This document shows, piece by piece, positions 38,714 through 49,293 of a stretch of DNA of 64,000 nucleotides. The stretch spans positions 32,098 through 96,097 of the forward strand of contig NW_007360622.1 of NCBI RefSeq assembly GCF_000192795.1. Direction: 5' to 3'. This stretch comes from Vavraia culicis subsp. floridensis (taxonomy: Eukaryota > Microsporidia > Pleistophoridae). The notes beneath the pieces are model-generated. The model was not told the origin of the DNA and ran no database searches. It saw only the letters and a program-made list of their open reading frames with translations. Made by a program: the position numbers and the translations under genes. Within the stretch, counting starts at the first letter, position 1, and each line of letters starts with the position of its first letter.

Positions 38714-40159
38714 ATGACAAATACCGCGATCATTGAGAAAACTAAAAATAATTCAACAACTGACAATCTTGGTACACAAATAAACAAAGAAATCAAATTT
38801 ACTTTTTTTATCAAGGACAAGAATGTTATTGCACAATTGGAACAACGAGGAATGCAAAGCATGCGAGAGGTGCAATACAGAGCATACAACAAGGTGTTTG
38901 AAGGACATAACGTCATGATACAGTCAAACACAGGATCTGGAAAGACATTAGCGTATCTGTTGCCGCTCATAATGAGCGAGCGTCGAGGTCTTATTATTGT
39001 GCCAACATATGAACTTGCTACACAGACCTACCATGTTGCAAAGACATTCACATCCAGAGTAGGTATCAATGCAGGCAAACTTTGTGTTGATTTGCATGCT
39101 GATATACTCATAAGCACCCTGGGAAAGTGTAGAGAAATGCAAATGGCTGACCGTGTGTTCTGTTGTATTGACGAAGCGGATAGAATTTTAGAAAATGACA
39201 TGTTCTTAAACGGTTGTTTCAAACAATTTATCTTAGTTAGCGCAACGATTGACGAGGCAAAGATTCTTAGACGGCTGGTGCGCAGATGTGGTAGGTGGAT
39301 GAAAATAAGTACACAAACGAAAAATATTCACGAACAAATACGTATCATAGATTGTGATTTAGATAATGAATGTGAAGAAACTGGTAGCGATGAAAAAATA
39401 GCTTTTTATCGTGTTAGTGTCACTAATGAACAAAGAATCAGAGAATTCTACATGAAAATTGAGTATGATCACAAATTGTTCATTTTTGTAGAATTACTGA
39501 AGAGAAATAGGAATAAAAAGGTGATTGTGTTCTTCAACACGATAAATTCGGTAGTATTCTACCACAATTTGCTTAAGCGTATGAATTTTAACGTAATTGC
39601 TATTTTCGGGAAAATAAACCAACAGAAGAGAAAGGCAATTGTTGAAAAGTATGAAACGATAGGAGGCGTGTTGTTGTGCACAGATTTGATGTCGCGAGGA
39701 TTTGACTTTAAATCCATAGATCTGGTTGTGCATTTCGAGCCAAGTTTTAACTTGGATGGTTACATTCACAGAAAAGGGCGGGCTGGTCGTAATAAAAGTG
39801 GCAAGAGCATTCTTTTCTTGTCAAATTTGGAGGTTAAGCTTACTGATGGAATTAACCGGATTAGAGAACTTGTGTATATCGAGAAAAAGTTTCTTGAGCG
39901 CAATAAAAGTACACATAGAGTGAGTTTTGGCGATATTCCGCTGTCTAATAGCGTGTATAGTGGTTCGCTTGTGCCTAGAATTCAAAAAATGGTTAAAAAC
40001 GATTTTGTTCTCCACAAAATGGCGGTAGATGCCTTGAAATCGTTTTTAAGGATATACGAGGGGAACACAGGAAAAAATTTTAACGTTGATTCATTGAATT
40101 TGAACGATATTGCACGTGCATTTGGGCTGAAGGAAATACCAATTCTGGATTTTGTATGA
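38714..40159 (+). CDS. DEAD-box ATP-dependent RNA helicase
   Basis: 481 residues with the full helicase core. Motifs in order: Q motif (VQYRAY), I SNTGSGKT, Ia PTYELATQ, II DEADR, III SAT, IV VFFNT, V CTDLMSRGFD and VI HRKGRAGR. The C-terminal extension is short. The RGFD..S.D.VVHFEPS...YIHR pattern is typical of ribosome-biogenesis DEAD-box proteins (Dbp/Rok/Mak groups), but I cannot name the orthologue. The start is the ATG after CCCC; an earlier ATG (38696) lacks the motif. Confidence 0.88.
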   Translation: MTNTAIIEKTKNNSTTDNLGTQINKEIKFTFFIKDKNVIAQLEQRGMQSMREVQYRAYNKVFEGHNVMIQSNTGSGKTLAYLLPLIMSERRGLIIVPTYELATQTYHVAKTFTSRVGINAGKLCVDLHADILISTLGKCREMQMADRVFCCIDEADRILENDMFLNGCFKQFILVSATIDEAKILRRLVRRCGRWMKISTQTKNIHEQIRIIDCDLDNECEETGSDEKIAFYRVSVTNEQRIREFYMKIEYDHKLFIFVELLKRNRNKKVIVFFNTINSVVFYHNLLKRMNFNVIAIFGKINQQKRKAIVEKYETIGGVLLCTDLMSRGFDFKSIDLVVHFEPSFNLDGYIHRKGRAGRNKSGKSILFLSNLEVKLTDGINRIRELVYIEKKFLERNKSTHRVSFGDIPLSNSVYSGSLVPRIQKMVKNDFVLHKMAVDALKSFLRIYEGNTGKNFNVDSLNLNDIARAFGLKEIPILDFV

Positions 40160-40777
40160 AATAGAAGCTCATTTAGTTTTATTAATAAAAATGATTACCT
40201 CTAACTTATTCCTCTTTTATATATAATAGACAGCAAATAAAAGGTTTTTACTGCAAAACAGCACATTTTTACAATACCTGCTTATGTTTTAAACAAACTT
40301 GTTTATTGTGCGATTGCGTCTACTTGAATCATATTATTCTGCTAAAATATAAAAATGTGATATTTTACCTATTTTTTGTCCACGTTCAGTCTTATATCAA
40401 TTACTGATGCTGTTATACCAATGAGAACATTTTGTGCACACATCTTCAGATTAGTACCATGAACAAAAAGCCGGTGGCTGCAGTCGGTCCCAACGGATCA
40501 GAAACATATGTGTTTTGATGTTATCGCATAAAATAATGGATAAACGTTCTTTTAACGGAAACAATTAGGTATAATCTGATCGTTATAAAGACGGTTTATC
40601 AGCTATATCTACGTACCGCTTCGTTTTTCATATTTACCTCCTTTGCAGTTTAAAGAAATAGATCGGGTATATAATCCTTTCCTGCTAGTTTTTTCTTTTT
40701 TAGCATTTAAAAAATTCTCAAAAGGTTTTAATTAAAAGATTAACAAAGTTATAACAATCCTCATAACATCACCCTTT
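40160..40777. other. Spacer between the DEAD-box gene and the HAM1 paralogue
   Basis: AT-rich; only the CCC start element of the next gene is seen. Confidence 0.5.
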
Positions 40778-41332
40778 ATGAAGTTACATTATTTTTCGTC
40801 CAATGCCGAAAAATATGAAGAAATTAGAGAACTTCTTCCGTTCCCACTCCACCACAAAAAGGTAAAATTTACCAAAGAACAAAGTTCCTTGAAGGACATT
40901 GTGCTTAGGAAATTAAAACAGCTGAAAAACTTATATCCAGATGACATCATACTTGTTGATAGTTTTGGTCTGGAACTTGAGGGTCTTCATGGACTGCCGG
41001 GTCCTTATGTTGAAGCCTTCCTTAATATGGGATACGAAAATATTGAAAACATTGTACAAAAAGTAGGAAGGAAAGCAAGGGCAAAGAATGTGCTGGGTCT
41101 TTCGATTTTCGAAAGTGTGATCCTGTTTGAGGGTATATGTGACGGACAAATAGTGGAGGCTCGCGGCACATATAGCACGGGGTTTGACCGGATATTTATG
41201 GTGGACAGGGACTGTTGCACACTTGCAGAGCATGTATTTAATGAAAAAAAAGTTATTTCACCGAGAGGTTGTTCTGTATTCTATCTTGTAAAATATTGTG
41301 AAAGGAACCAAATCATTCGCCTGTTTAGCTGA
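40778..41332 (+). CDS. HAM1/ITPase paralogue, probably inactive
   Basis: 184 residues aligning end to end with the HAM1 product at 35342 (shared EGLHG.PG.Y...FLN.G..NIE.IVQKVGR.A.A). Key residues have changed. The catalytic acidic pair VDDN has become VDSF. GFDSIF.PDG has become GFDRIFMVDRD. EEKNQISHR has become NEKKVISPR, losing the Asn and the His of the purine-contacting tail. The reading frame is intact with CCC five bases before the ATG, so it looks like a maintained gene with a new or regulatory role rather than a pseudogene. Dimerisation with the active copy is possible because ITPases are dimers. Confidence 0.85.
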   Translation: MKLHYFSSNAEKYEEIRELLPFPLHHKKVKFTKEQSSLKDIVLRKLKQLKNLYPDDIILVDSFGLELEGLHGLPGPYVEAFLNMGYENIENIVQKVGRKARAKNVLGLSIFESVILFEGICDGQIVEARGTYSTGFDRIFMVDRDCCTLAEHVFNEKKVISPRGCSVFYLVKYCERNQIIRLFS

Positions 41333-42493
41333 GAATGAAAGAACATAGAATAAACCTAAGTTGCTATTGTATGTTTTCTTGAAAATATGGCGGTTAATAC
41401 GACTTATTGATGCATATTGACGGCAACAAATTAGTTTTTCTTATTATTTGTTTCAGATAATCATGTCCGATTAGCTTTTCAACTAAAAATTTGATGCAAC
41501 TATGTTCAAAACCATTGCTTATTAATGATATCTGTGTAGCGTAAAACATCCATTTCACGATTCAATCCTTAACAATTAGTCACAATCCCGTATTTGAAGA
41601 TATCCACTGAGAATTACAAAGCTAACAAAGGCTTCAGGCAACACTTCATGGCCATACCTATGCTTTAACAACATACCAAACAAAGCAGAGTCTCTCGCGC
41701 TTAAATATTATCAACCGGTAAATTTTTGCTCCCAGGTGCAAACGTTAAAATCATTCACATAGTCCATTAAAACTTCTGGAAGCACGCGTAAATCGTATCT
41801 CGTAAGTTACTTTACATGATAACATGGCTACTATCATGATTTTTACGTTTTTGAGCCTTGTGTAAAACATGAAGCTGCCGATAGTACGTGATATATCTAA
41901 AAAATGACCTTCTACGGATGATATCGTTGTGGTCCTCCATTAGTAAAAACCAGAATGAGTAATACCAAGCTACAAGAGTAGAAATGCTACAACAAGAAGA
42001 ATGCGATCAAATATACACATATCAGAGCCGTATCAGATGCTTGGTACAGTTGAAAGTACGGGACTGTTCCAGAGAGACTATTGACGTGAGAGCCAACGAG
42101 TAGGTTATTGAAAATGGTTTTAACAAAACGTCATCAACAAACACCTAAAAAGTATTAGCAGGGCCCCAGCATTCAACAATTGTGCTAGTCAAGCTGCTCT
42201 GCTATTACTTGTGCGCTTGGTAAAGTAATAAGAGAAATAAACGGATTGAGGATAGCAAAAATAAAAACGGGTGTATGAGAAATAGTACGATGAAGCACGA
42301 TAATACATACACTATATGAACAATCATGTTTGCTGAAGTTACTCCCATCCCTACTTACAGTAAATAAAACACTTTACTTGCTTACTTCTATATTGCTGCT
42401 AGTTGGTTGTTATACAATCGTGTGCCGGTGAATAATATTAAATGGTCGATTTCCAAGTTATAATGTATCGAACGTGTTTAGTAAAATCTTAGA
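41333..42493. other. Convergent spacer HAM1 paralogue / VPS16
   Basis: About 1.16 kb. A short stretch near 41975-42045 faintly recalls repeat B (GTAGAAATG, then GATGCTTGGTA), too weak to call. No gene is seen. Confidence 0.4.
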
Positions 42494-44209
42494 TCATTGC
42501 GAAATGGAATTTTTCAAATAATCAAACTTTTCTTTGCACATCACAGAAGCGTATTTCAACGAAAATGCATTTTTCTTATCGTTATTGCTGAGTAAGAACA
42601 TAATTGCATGATCAACTGTTCCTACATCATAGTCATAATACTTTGAGATGTAGTTTTTGAGAAAATAAAACTTACCAAGGATACTGACGATTTTTGTATT
42701 GAAAGCCTTCTTTAAAGGAATGTGTGGATCAATCATATTGCGCTCCAATTTGAAGTGGAAGAGCTCATCATACCTTGAACTCTTCATCAAAAATTCCAGA
42801 TATTCATCTTCAAAGTGCTTAATGTAGTTTTTGTACTTCAGATAAGAATTGTCTTCTCTTACAATTGACAGTATATCATTTTTACTCAGATTTAGCCGCA
42901 TGCTGGAGAACAAATAGCGCAAGAACATGTGATTCGTTTCTTCTGATACGACCTTGGAAAGAAAATTGTTGTCTTTGTACCTGATCAAAAAATGCACCTT
43001 TTTATAGATGTTCTGTTCTTGTCTTATAAGATATTGAGCAAATAATACTCTGTTATGCTGCTGGGCAATTAGTGCCATTTCATAGAACGAGGTGAACTTG
43101 TACGTTTCAAAAATATTTTTCATAGGAACGATTATGGCGCTATCCAGTTCACCGCCACAAATTAGCAGTTTGAGGTAGGACTCGACAAAGCTGTGTGGTC
43201 TGAACCGATAGCAAGAGCATATTTCCAGAAGTTCGTTGTAGTTCTTTGTGAACTGAAGTGTATCAATTATGTTGTGCACAGTTTCATTTCTGTATACCAG
43301 ACATGCGCTCTTACAAATTCTAAGTAGGGCGCTATTATAATCATACAGTTGATCTAACAGGTATATTTTGTTGCGAGTGACTACCAATGCACCGGATCTG
43401 ATCCCGTATATAGAAGCATTCCGTATCGGTATTTTCTTCAAAACCTTGAAATCATACACACTGATACATTCCTTGGTTGTAAATACAATCAGGTTCTTGA
43501 GCACAACTATTTGTCGTATATTATCAACAAATGATTTTACCTTCTTGCCCTGCTTGTAAATCGCTAATTTACTGCTTTTATAGGTAATGGTAACTGATCT
43601 ACGCCTTATCACTACGGTGCTATCGCTGAATACAAATTGCTTGTTCGGAACTTTAAGCTCACTCGTTGACTTATTCGGCATGATAGAATTGGTGTGCTCG
43701 TTTTTTACTTTGAATACCGGCATGTGCATCTTCCTAAGTACTAGCGATCTTCTATCCATTTTTGTTGGCCTTGCTTCAAGACTATGAATCTGCCCAAATA
43801 TGTTCAGGACAGTTTTGTAGCTTGCGGTTCTTTGTTCCAATAACTCCATCGCGTTAACAACAAACACTAAGAAGCTATCATCTGTGGCTACAACCAATCG
43901 ATTATTTTTCACATTTGTGCCTTTTACCAGTATCTTTTTCTTGTAGATTATCCTTCCTTCTGTAAGACTGTACATCTTAATCGACTTTGAGCTAATGATA
44001 ATGATATTCGATCCTATCCAATATATTTGCTTGATTTTCTTGCCATCAATTTCGATAATCCGAAGAATCTCACCGTTTATTTTGTAGATATATAGCGAGT
44101 TCTCTTTTAATAGGGCCATCAAACAGCCTATAGGTGAAAGCGCTAGCTTATCATTCGGTAATATGGGGATTCGATGATTGTCGGTCATTTTTTTGAGTTT
44201 GAACAGCAT
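42494..44209 (-). CDS. VPS16: HOPS/CORVET subunit Vps16
   Basis: 571 residues. The N-terminal half (to about 290) is a propeller with repeated short strands (LYIYKINGEILRI, IKMYSLTEGRIIY, VYDFKVLKKI). The C-terminal half matches the Vps16 helical domain: SFYEMALIAQQHNRVLFAQY plus LIRQEQ (family: SY.E.A..A...GR..LA..LL..E), then RYKDNNFLSKVVSEE and a Y.KY...... D.E.L..... YQ..-like stretch. Vps16 pairs with Vps33 in endosome-vacuole tethering. It is shorter than yeast Vps16 (798). Neither candidate ATG (44209 or 44188, seven codons apart) has a CCC; the later one fits the family N-terminus as well. Confidence 0.72.
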   Translation of the reverse strand: MLFKLKKMTDNHRIPILPNDKLALSPIGCLMALLKENSLYIYKINGEILRIIEIDGKKIKQIYWIGSNIIIISSKSIKMYSLTEGRIIYKKKILVKGTNVKNNRLVVATDDSFLVFVVNAMELLEQRTASYKTVLNIFGQIHSLEARPTKMDRRSLVLRKMHMPVFKVKNEHTNSIMPNKSTSELKVPNKQFVFSDSTVVIRRRSVTITYKSSKLAIYKQGKKVKSFVDNIRQIVVLKNLIVFTTKECISVYDFKVLKKIPIRNASIYGIRSGALVVTRNKIYLLDQLYDYNSALLRICKSACLVYRNETVHNIIDTLQFTKNYNELLEICSCYRFRPHSFVESYLKLLICGGELDSAIIVPMKNIFETYKFTSFYEMALIAQQHNRVLFAQYLIRQEQNIYKKVHFLIRYKDNNFLSKVVSEETNHMFLRYLFSSMRLNLSKNDILSIVREDNSYLKYKNYIKHFEDEYLEFLMKSSRYDELFHFKLERNMIDPHIPLKKAFNTKIVSILGKFYFLKNYISKYYDYDVGTVDHAIMFLLSNNDKKNAFSLKYASVMCKEKFDYLKNSISQ

Positions 44210-45464
44210 CCTATGTGCGAATATGAGATGCAGATTTATACACAAAATGTTTGAAACAGATAGGCTTCAGAATGATCATTTTATTCGGATGACAAAGCCG
44301 TAAATTACAGTTTTGTGTGCAGAAAATGTCCTCTTCCCATCATTAGAAGGACTAAAATGGTTTAGCATATCCAGTTCGTGTGTATCAATACGTATTTACT
44401 GATATGTAAACTAACTGGCAAAGAAAGATAAATATGCAGTAAGAAAGCGTATTAAGTGATATGAACGGACATATATGTCTCCTAAAGGATCTCTGCACAT
44501 ATTTTGTTCTAATACTAATCATATAAATCCTACACTCTGCTATTCTTAAATAAAGGATAAATCAGCTAAACTCAGCCTTCAAAAACATATCACAAATAAA
44601 GAGGATGAAGAATACAAGAAATGACGGTGTACGTTTTATTGAATCTCCTACAAAAATAACGAACTATGCAAAATTGTATTTACGCACCTACCTTTCAATA
44701 TGGTAAAACACCCATCATTGACCAGCACCAAACAACAATTCTACCGACAGGCGGGTTAGAGGTTCACAATAACCGTACCAATGTTACTGTCATTATTTAT
44801 TGAACGGTACTCCAAGTGCTGAATAGATCAACTACCACCAAGAGCACATTTAACTAGAGGACCATCGTTCTTCCGAAGAACACCGCGTCTTGATGAAATG
44901 TTTTCCGAATTGTTCCTTTTATACAAATCAGTTAATATTTTTTAACACCGCTCATATGTTTTGAAGCGAGAAAAGTACTTGTCCGCTCTTTTTATCACAA
45001 AAATTTACCTCGTAAAATTTCTTAGGCAACTAGGTGATGTATCGATCTGATTGTTTTCTTAAATGCATTCATTTATTTCATATTCATAGCTTATATATAA
45101 ATCGTTTGGTAACACAAATCTGATTTCTCCTTGTCTTACGTTCGATACACGTAATTCATTTATTATTTTGGTCACTAAGCGTGAATAAGCAAATTTTTAT
45201 CATAAAATGCGCTATATTTCGATAGCACACATTGACAGCACTAAAGTTAGACCATATGGATGTTTGCACTGAGCACGAACCAAATTTATTCTCTTCAATA
45301 TGTCTGGGTTCCGCGGCATCTGGGTCATTAACATTAATTCATAGATTAAATAGAGAAATAATCGACAATAAAACGCCTTTTAACCCATTTTTTCGATGTA
45401 TAGACGTGACACGTGCTTCCGAGCACGGTCAGAGTATTTTTGTGTGCCGAAAAAATCGCAACCC
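44210..45464. other. Divergent spacer VPS16 / POT1
   Basis: About 1.25 kb with no supported gene. The POT1 start element (CCC abutting the ATG) is at the right edge. A 99-codon plus frame (45232) starts only at TTG. Confidence 0.5.
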
Positions 45465-46763
45465 ATGGACAGCCGCCGATTGGCATTTTCCGTGCCGCGA
45501 CAGCAAAGCTCATCGACGTTTAAAAACATAAAGGACTTAAGGACCAATGAGTATGCTGCGATAGTTGCCCTGGTAAAGAGGCATCTTGAACCGATTAAAA
45601 GCAAGGGCACGGACTACGTCACAACAGTAGATGTCATTGACGAACTTGGAAGCGCGCTGGACGTAAAAATATTTACTAAGACACCAAGATTTGCGAATTT
45701 TTTTCATGAATTTGATATTATTCGCATACCTAGTGTTAAACTGATTGGAGGCGGCAAGGCTGTGACCGGCCACGGATCCAACGTGGAGGTGCTTGCACAT
45801 TTGAGCGAAGAGGGTTCGCGGGTGTATGTCACAGAATCAGAAAGAGAAAAGATAGCTAGGCTTAGAGAGTATATGGCCAGCCATCAAGTATCGTGCGCAT
45901 GGCCCCTGTTGAAGATCAAGGATATCAGGGAGTACAGCTCATTCAGTTTGATAGCCATGCTTATATCAATTAAAGAGGAAACGCCGAGCCTTACAGTTCT
46001 TCTAGTGGTAGACTTCACTGCGAATTCTTTGATAAAAAACATCGTGAAGAACGCATGGCTTTGCAATGACATGACGCTTTATATAAAGGTTTGGGGAAAT
46101 AGAAAAGAAAAAAAAATGAATGAACTGCAGATAGGAAAGATATATCACATAAAAAAATTGAGAACAGACAAACTGGGAATGACACTTGAGGGAAGAATAT
46201 CAGAGACATTTTTCGAGCCGCTGACCCCTCTTGATGAGCACAGCTCTGAGTATCAAAGCATTATGCAGACAAGGAGCGAATTTTACGGACGCAACAGTGC
46301 CGCACAGGATCAACAAATTGAGACTAAAATGCCCGAAAAGTATGAACTTTTCAATTTGTGCAGAATCACGGACATCAAAGCAGCGGGTGTTTACAGAATA
46401 CGCGTAAAAGTGCTTCTGCATTACCCATTTGTACCCGTAGAGGCGACAATATGTCACAAATGTAAGTTTATACAATCAGAAACCTACAATTTCAAGTGCG
46501 TCAGCTCATGCAAGAATTTATCAAGTTGTGTGCCCATCAAGGAGAAAATACTAAAAATACAGGTGAAAGATGCCACCGGCTTCATTTGCATTATTCTAAA
46601 GAATAAACTTGTAGAAAGGTTCATGCAGATAGAGCGAAACTTGCGAAGAGAAAACTTGGACTGCATAGTTTTGCACAAAGACCGTGTCTTTTTCATGTTA
46701 GATGCTAATTTTGATGTACAGAACGAAGTATGTCAGAAAATGTGTTTAGAGTACCCGATGTGA
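45465..46763 (+). CDS. POT1: POT1-like telomere single-strand binding protein
   Basis: 432 residues. OB fold 1 (about 30-130) contains SKGTDY (46-51) followed by TTVDVIDE and LDVKIFTKTP, the POT1 signature (SKGTDY.....IVD....L.C.LF). A second OB-like segment (about 150-265) has IKDIREYSSFSLIAML, LLVVDF and TLYIKVWGN...LQIGKIYHIKKLR. The C-terminal part has CHKC and, further on, CVSSC, recalling the zinc-binding insert of the POT1 OB3/TPP1-binding region. POT1 caps the telomeric 3' overhang. CCC directly abuts the chosen ATG; an ATG-less open frame precedes it. Confidence 0.75.
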   Translation: MDSRRLAFSVPRQQSSSTFKNIKDLRTNEYAAIVALVKRHLEPIKSKGTDYVTTVDVIDELGSALDVKIFTKTPRFANFFHEFDIIRIPSVKLIGGGKAVTGHGSNVEVLAHLSEEGSRVYVTESEREKIARLREYMASHQVSCAWPLLKIKDIREYSSFSLIAMLISIKEETPSLTVLLVVDFTANSLIKNIVKNAWLCNDMTLYIKVWGNRKEKKMNELQIGKIYHIKKLRTDKLGMTLEGRISETFFEPLTPLDEHSSEYQSIMQTRSEFYGRNSAAQDQQIETKMPEKYELFNLCRITDIKAAGVYRIRVKVLLHYPFVPVEATICHKCKFIQSETYNFKCVSSCKNLSSCVPIKEKILKIQVKDATGFICIILKNKLVERFMQIERNLRRENLDCIVLHKDRVFFMLDANFDVQNEVCQKMCLEYPM

Positions 46764-47253
46764 CATTGTAGTACCATATGGATGCATTTGCACGATCATC
46801 CAAAATAACATGTTTGATTTGTGGTTGTAATATAAGTTTATTGGTAGATTGCACCTACGTTTTTAGGCTGTGTGTTGCCATTATATTCGGTGTGGCGTGG
46901 CCGAGAGGAATGTCTGTCTCTGCACTTTTAGTAAAAACTTTTTGCATTTGCTAAGGTGCCGGCGCTATAAATATTCGGTACAGTTTTCATAATTTGCGTC
47001 CTCAATTATTCCTTGCATCTCCAGTTTATATCTGTGAACCAATGAACAAGAAAACCGTGTATGAAAATGGAGTAGAAATGCATAAACGTGCTTTTAATAA
47101 AAAACATCCGTTCAATGGCGTATCTGATGGTCGGATATGAGCAACAAAGCACTTCATGAATTAAAAATTGTTTTACTGCCCTACCCCATCGCTGGTGCCC
47201 AATTGTTATGATGATCCGTTTGATTGCTTCGCTGCCAAAATTTACCACCCTTG
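46764..47253. other. Spacer between POT1 and the PUS gene
   Basis: Contains a locally GC-richer patch (about 46880-46975) that includes GTGGCCGAGAGG, like a type II tRNA D arm, but no T arm follows (see rejected items). Otherwise only the next gene's CCC element is seen. Confidence 0.45.
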
Positions 47254-48342
47254 ATGACGAGCTACTTTTATAGATTCGACACACAAGTAAAAGGCAGATG
47301 GGCTGGTCGAACACTCATAGATGTTATGTCTAACGAATTTATTATGAAACCAGTTGAATATTACGACAAGGCAATACAGATTGGCAATATAACGGTGAAC
47401 AGCGAGGAATGTAGTAAATACCACATTCTATCACTTGGTGAAACAATACAACATCTTGTGCATTATCACGAACCTGACCTCTGTGATATAGGGGTATTGT
47501 GCCTGGAGGACGACTATTTAGTAGTTAATAAGCCGTCAGGAATTGCATGTCATCCTACGTCAGGTTACAACCTGTTTTCGGTGACAAAAGCTTTTGAAAG
47601 CTATGGCAATTTGTCATGTATTAATCGCTTGGATGTTTTAACATCTGGTGTATTGATATTAGCGTTTCGAAATGCTAAAAAATATCACACAGAGATGATA
47701 AATCGCAGAATCGAAAAGATATATGTCGCAAAGGTTAAAGGACACTTTCATGATGACATTACCGTGAATGCTCCTTTGAAGAAAAATAGATTCAATGTTA
47801 CAGAGGTATCTGAGGAGGGAAAGGAGGCGACAACGGTTTTTAAGCGTTTATTCTACCATAATGGACATTCATTGGTAGAATGCAGACCGCTAACGGGTAG
47901 ATCACATCAAATCAGAGTGCATTTGAAGTCTCTCAATTTTCCAATTGTTAATGATCCGGTTTATAACGGAGAAGTGAGCGATATTCCAGACAAAAGCGTA
48001 GTAGGAAAGGAGAACCACTTGCTTTCAAGCGGTGAGTACATTGATTATGGTGTTAAATACTCTGGTAAAGACACAAACACCGACAATCAAGGAGAATTGA
48101 ACAGCACGAAGAAACAAGCTAAAGCGTACAATCTGCTAGGCTGTACGCTAAAAATAGGTTGTAATACACCGGGAAATTATAGTGCAAAAGAGAAATTTGC
48201 AATTGATAGTTGCCGAGGCGATAATACCCGGGCATTCAGGAACATGGATAAGTTTATATGTTTGCATGCACACAAGTACGTGTTTAATGGCAAGGAGTAT
48301 GTAGCTGAGCCACCGTTTTGGGCCCAGAAAGACAATTTCTGA
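47254..48342 (+). CDS. RluA-family RNA pseudouridine synthase (Pus8/Pus9 type)
   Basis: 362 residues. A weak S4-like N-terminus (GRTLIDVM..., VNSEECSKYHILSLGETI) precedes the catalytic domain. There DDYLVVNKPSGIACHPTSGY is followed by the active-site NRLDVLTSGVLILA with the catalytic Asp (usually HRLD; here Asn replaces His). GRSHQIRVHLKSL.FPIVNDPVY is the conserved end of the fold. The D-Y-L-V-V-N-K-P-S-G and PxxYxxG.. context fits the eukaryotic Rib2/Pus8, Pus9 and RPUSD2 group that modifies position 31/32 of tRNAs. The last 100 residues are a lineage-specific tail. CCC precedes the chosen ATG. Confidence 0.82.
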   Translation: MTSYFYRFDTQVKGRWAGRTLIDVMSNEFIMKPVEYYDKAIQIGNITVNSEECSKYHILSLGETIQHLVHYHEPDLCDIGVLCLEDDYLVVNKPSGIACHPTSGYNLFSVTKAFESYGNLSCINRLDVLTSGVLILAFRNAKKYHTEMINRRIEKIYVAKVKGHFHDDITVNAPLKKNRFNVTEVSEEGKEATTVFKRLFYHNGHSLVECRPLTGRSHQIRVHLKSLNFPIVNDPVYNGEVSDIPDKSVVGKENHLLSSGEYIDYGVKYSGKDTNTDNQGELNSTKKQAKAYNLLGCTLKIGCNTPGNYSAKEKFAIDSCRGDNTRAFRNMDKFICLHAHKYVFNGKEYVAEPPFWAQKDNF

Positions 48343-48510
48343 GAAGAATGTTAGAGTGATCCGATGGTCTGAACCTATCAATTGAATAATAAACTATTGT
48401 TGATACATTAAATGATTTAGTATAAGAATCAATGAGATAAGAGATGAAAATCACTATTTTGTGGGTTAAAAGCCAAGATGCAATATGGTGCTGTGAAATT
48501 GCACACAAGT

Positions 48511-48639
48511 TTATCGCGGCTCTTCCTGATACTCATGAGGTCTTTTCCTAATTCTGGTATATTCCATTCGCATACGTTCTTCAACAAATTCAACATCTAT
48601 TTTTGAAATATTCACAAGGCATCGCAAGATTAAACTCAT
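48511..48639 (-). CDS. Possible 42-residue basic/acidic protein
   Basis: The ATG lies five bases after CCCC, the usual start context here. The product is highly charged and helical (VEFVEERMRMEYTRIRKR). A second frame from an ATG 35 bases further upstream overlaps it and could be continuous with it if an A-run near 48597-48601 carried a one-base indel. No family is recognised. Confidence 0.3.
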   Translation of the reverse strand: MSLILRCLVNISKIDVEFVEERMRMEYTRIRKRPHEYQEEPR

Positions 48640-48713
48640 AGCAGGGGTTAGCTTTCTGCAACCGGTACTTTTGAAACATTTTATATTCTATTGATCATCT
48701 TCAGTATAGCAAC

Positions 48714-48967
48714 ATGTGCCATCAATTATTTTTTCTAGAAGGTATTTTATTGCAGCAAAAATTAATTTACGTATTGAAATTGCTAACGATGATTTTATAC
48801 GCAGACAACGCCATGAATTTAACTATCAATCGAATGTTTGGTGTAATTCACAATTATACATCGCAAAAACATTGTATGATGATCCAAATCTTTGCGTCCA
48901 TGGTAAAGAAACAGTTCAAATCAACAACAGTGTTAGAGAGTACGATGAGTATCTTTTCGTCTATTAA
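48714..48967 (+). pseudogene. Possible frameshifted small gene
   Basis: The frame 48716-48967 encodes some 80 residues of protein-like composition (for example IEIANDDFIRRQRHEFNYQ) but has no Met. The only nearby ATG (48714) is in another frame, and the two meet at a run of six T (about 48726-48731). A one-base indel there, real or a sequencing error, would join them. It is not recognised as any family and may be chance. Confidence 0.25.
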
Positions 48968-49293
48968 TATCCAATAAAATAAGAATTGATTTGATGTCTT
49001 CTCTCCATCTCTACACGCACTGTTTGGCACATTCTATTCATTTTTAATCCTTGTAGAAGAGTTTTGAGGGAAAAATCTTGATTAGGTAGCATGACGTGTG
49101 GGATAGGGCATTCGTGTAAAACTAAATTTGGTAATTAAGTATACCGTTACCGTGTCAGTTGGTACGGTATTTAACTTTTAAGTAGGTAAGAGCGAAAAAC
49201 ATTCTCTTTACAGCACGCTCGTTTATTTAATTTGCTAAAACAGTTTTACACATAATTTCAAATTCAAAGTTATTCACTGTCTCAGCTCCTGTG

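Larger units (their letters stand above)
48343..49293. other. Spacer with two possible small genes
   Basis: Contains the 42-codon minus-strand frame at 48511-48639 and the plus-strand frame at 48714-48967 (both listed). The remainder is AT-rich with nothing seen. Confidence 0.4.

Noticed and set aside
41975..42045. Possible third copy of the dispersed repeat
   Set aside because: Only two short words match and the blocks in between do not align.
45396..45464. Longer N-terminus for the POT1-like protein
   Set aside because: The extension starts at a non-ATG codon; the ATG directly after CCC at 45465 is better supported.
46880..46975. tRNA-Leu/Ser-like D-arm phrase GTGGCCGAGAGG in a GC-richer patch
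   Set aside because: No matching acceptor arm and no T arm (GGTTCGANTCC) within reach, so it is not a tRNA.
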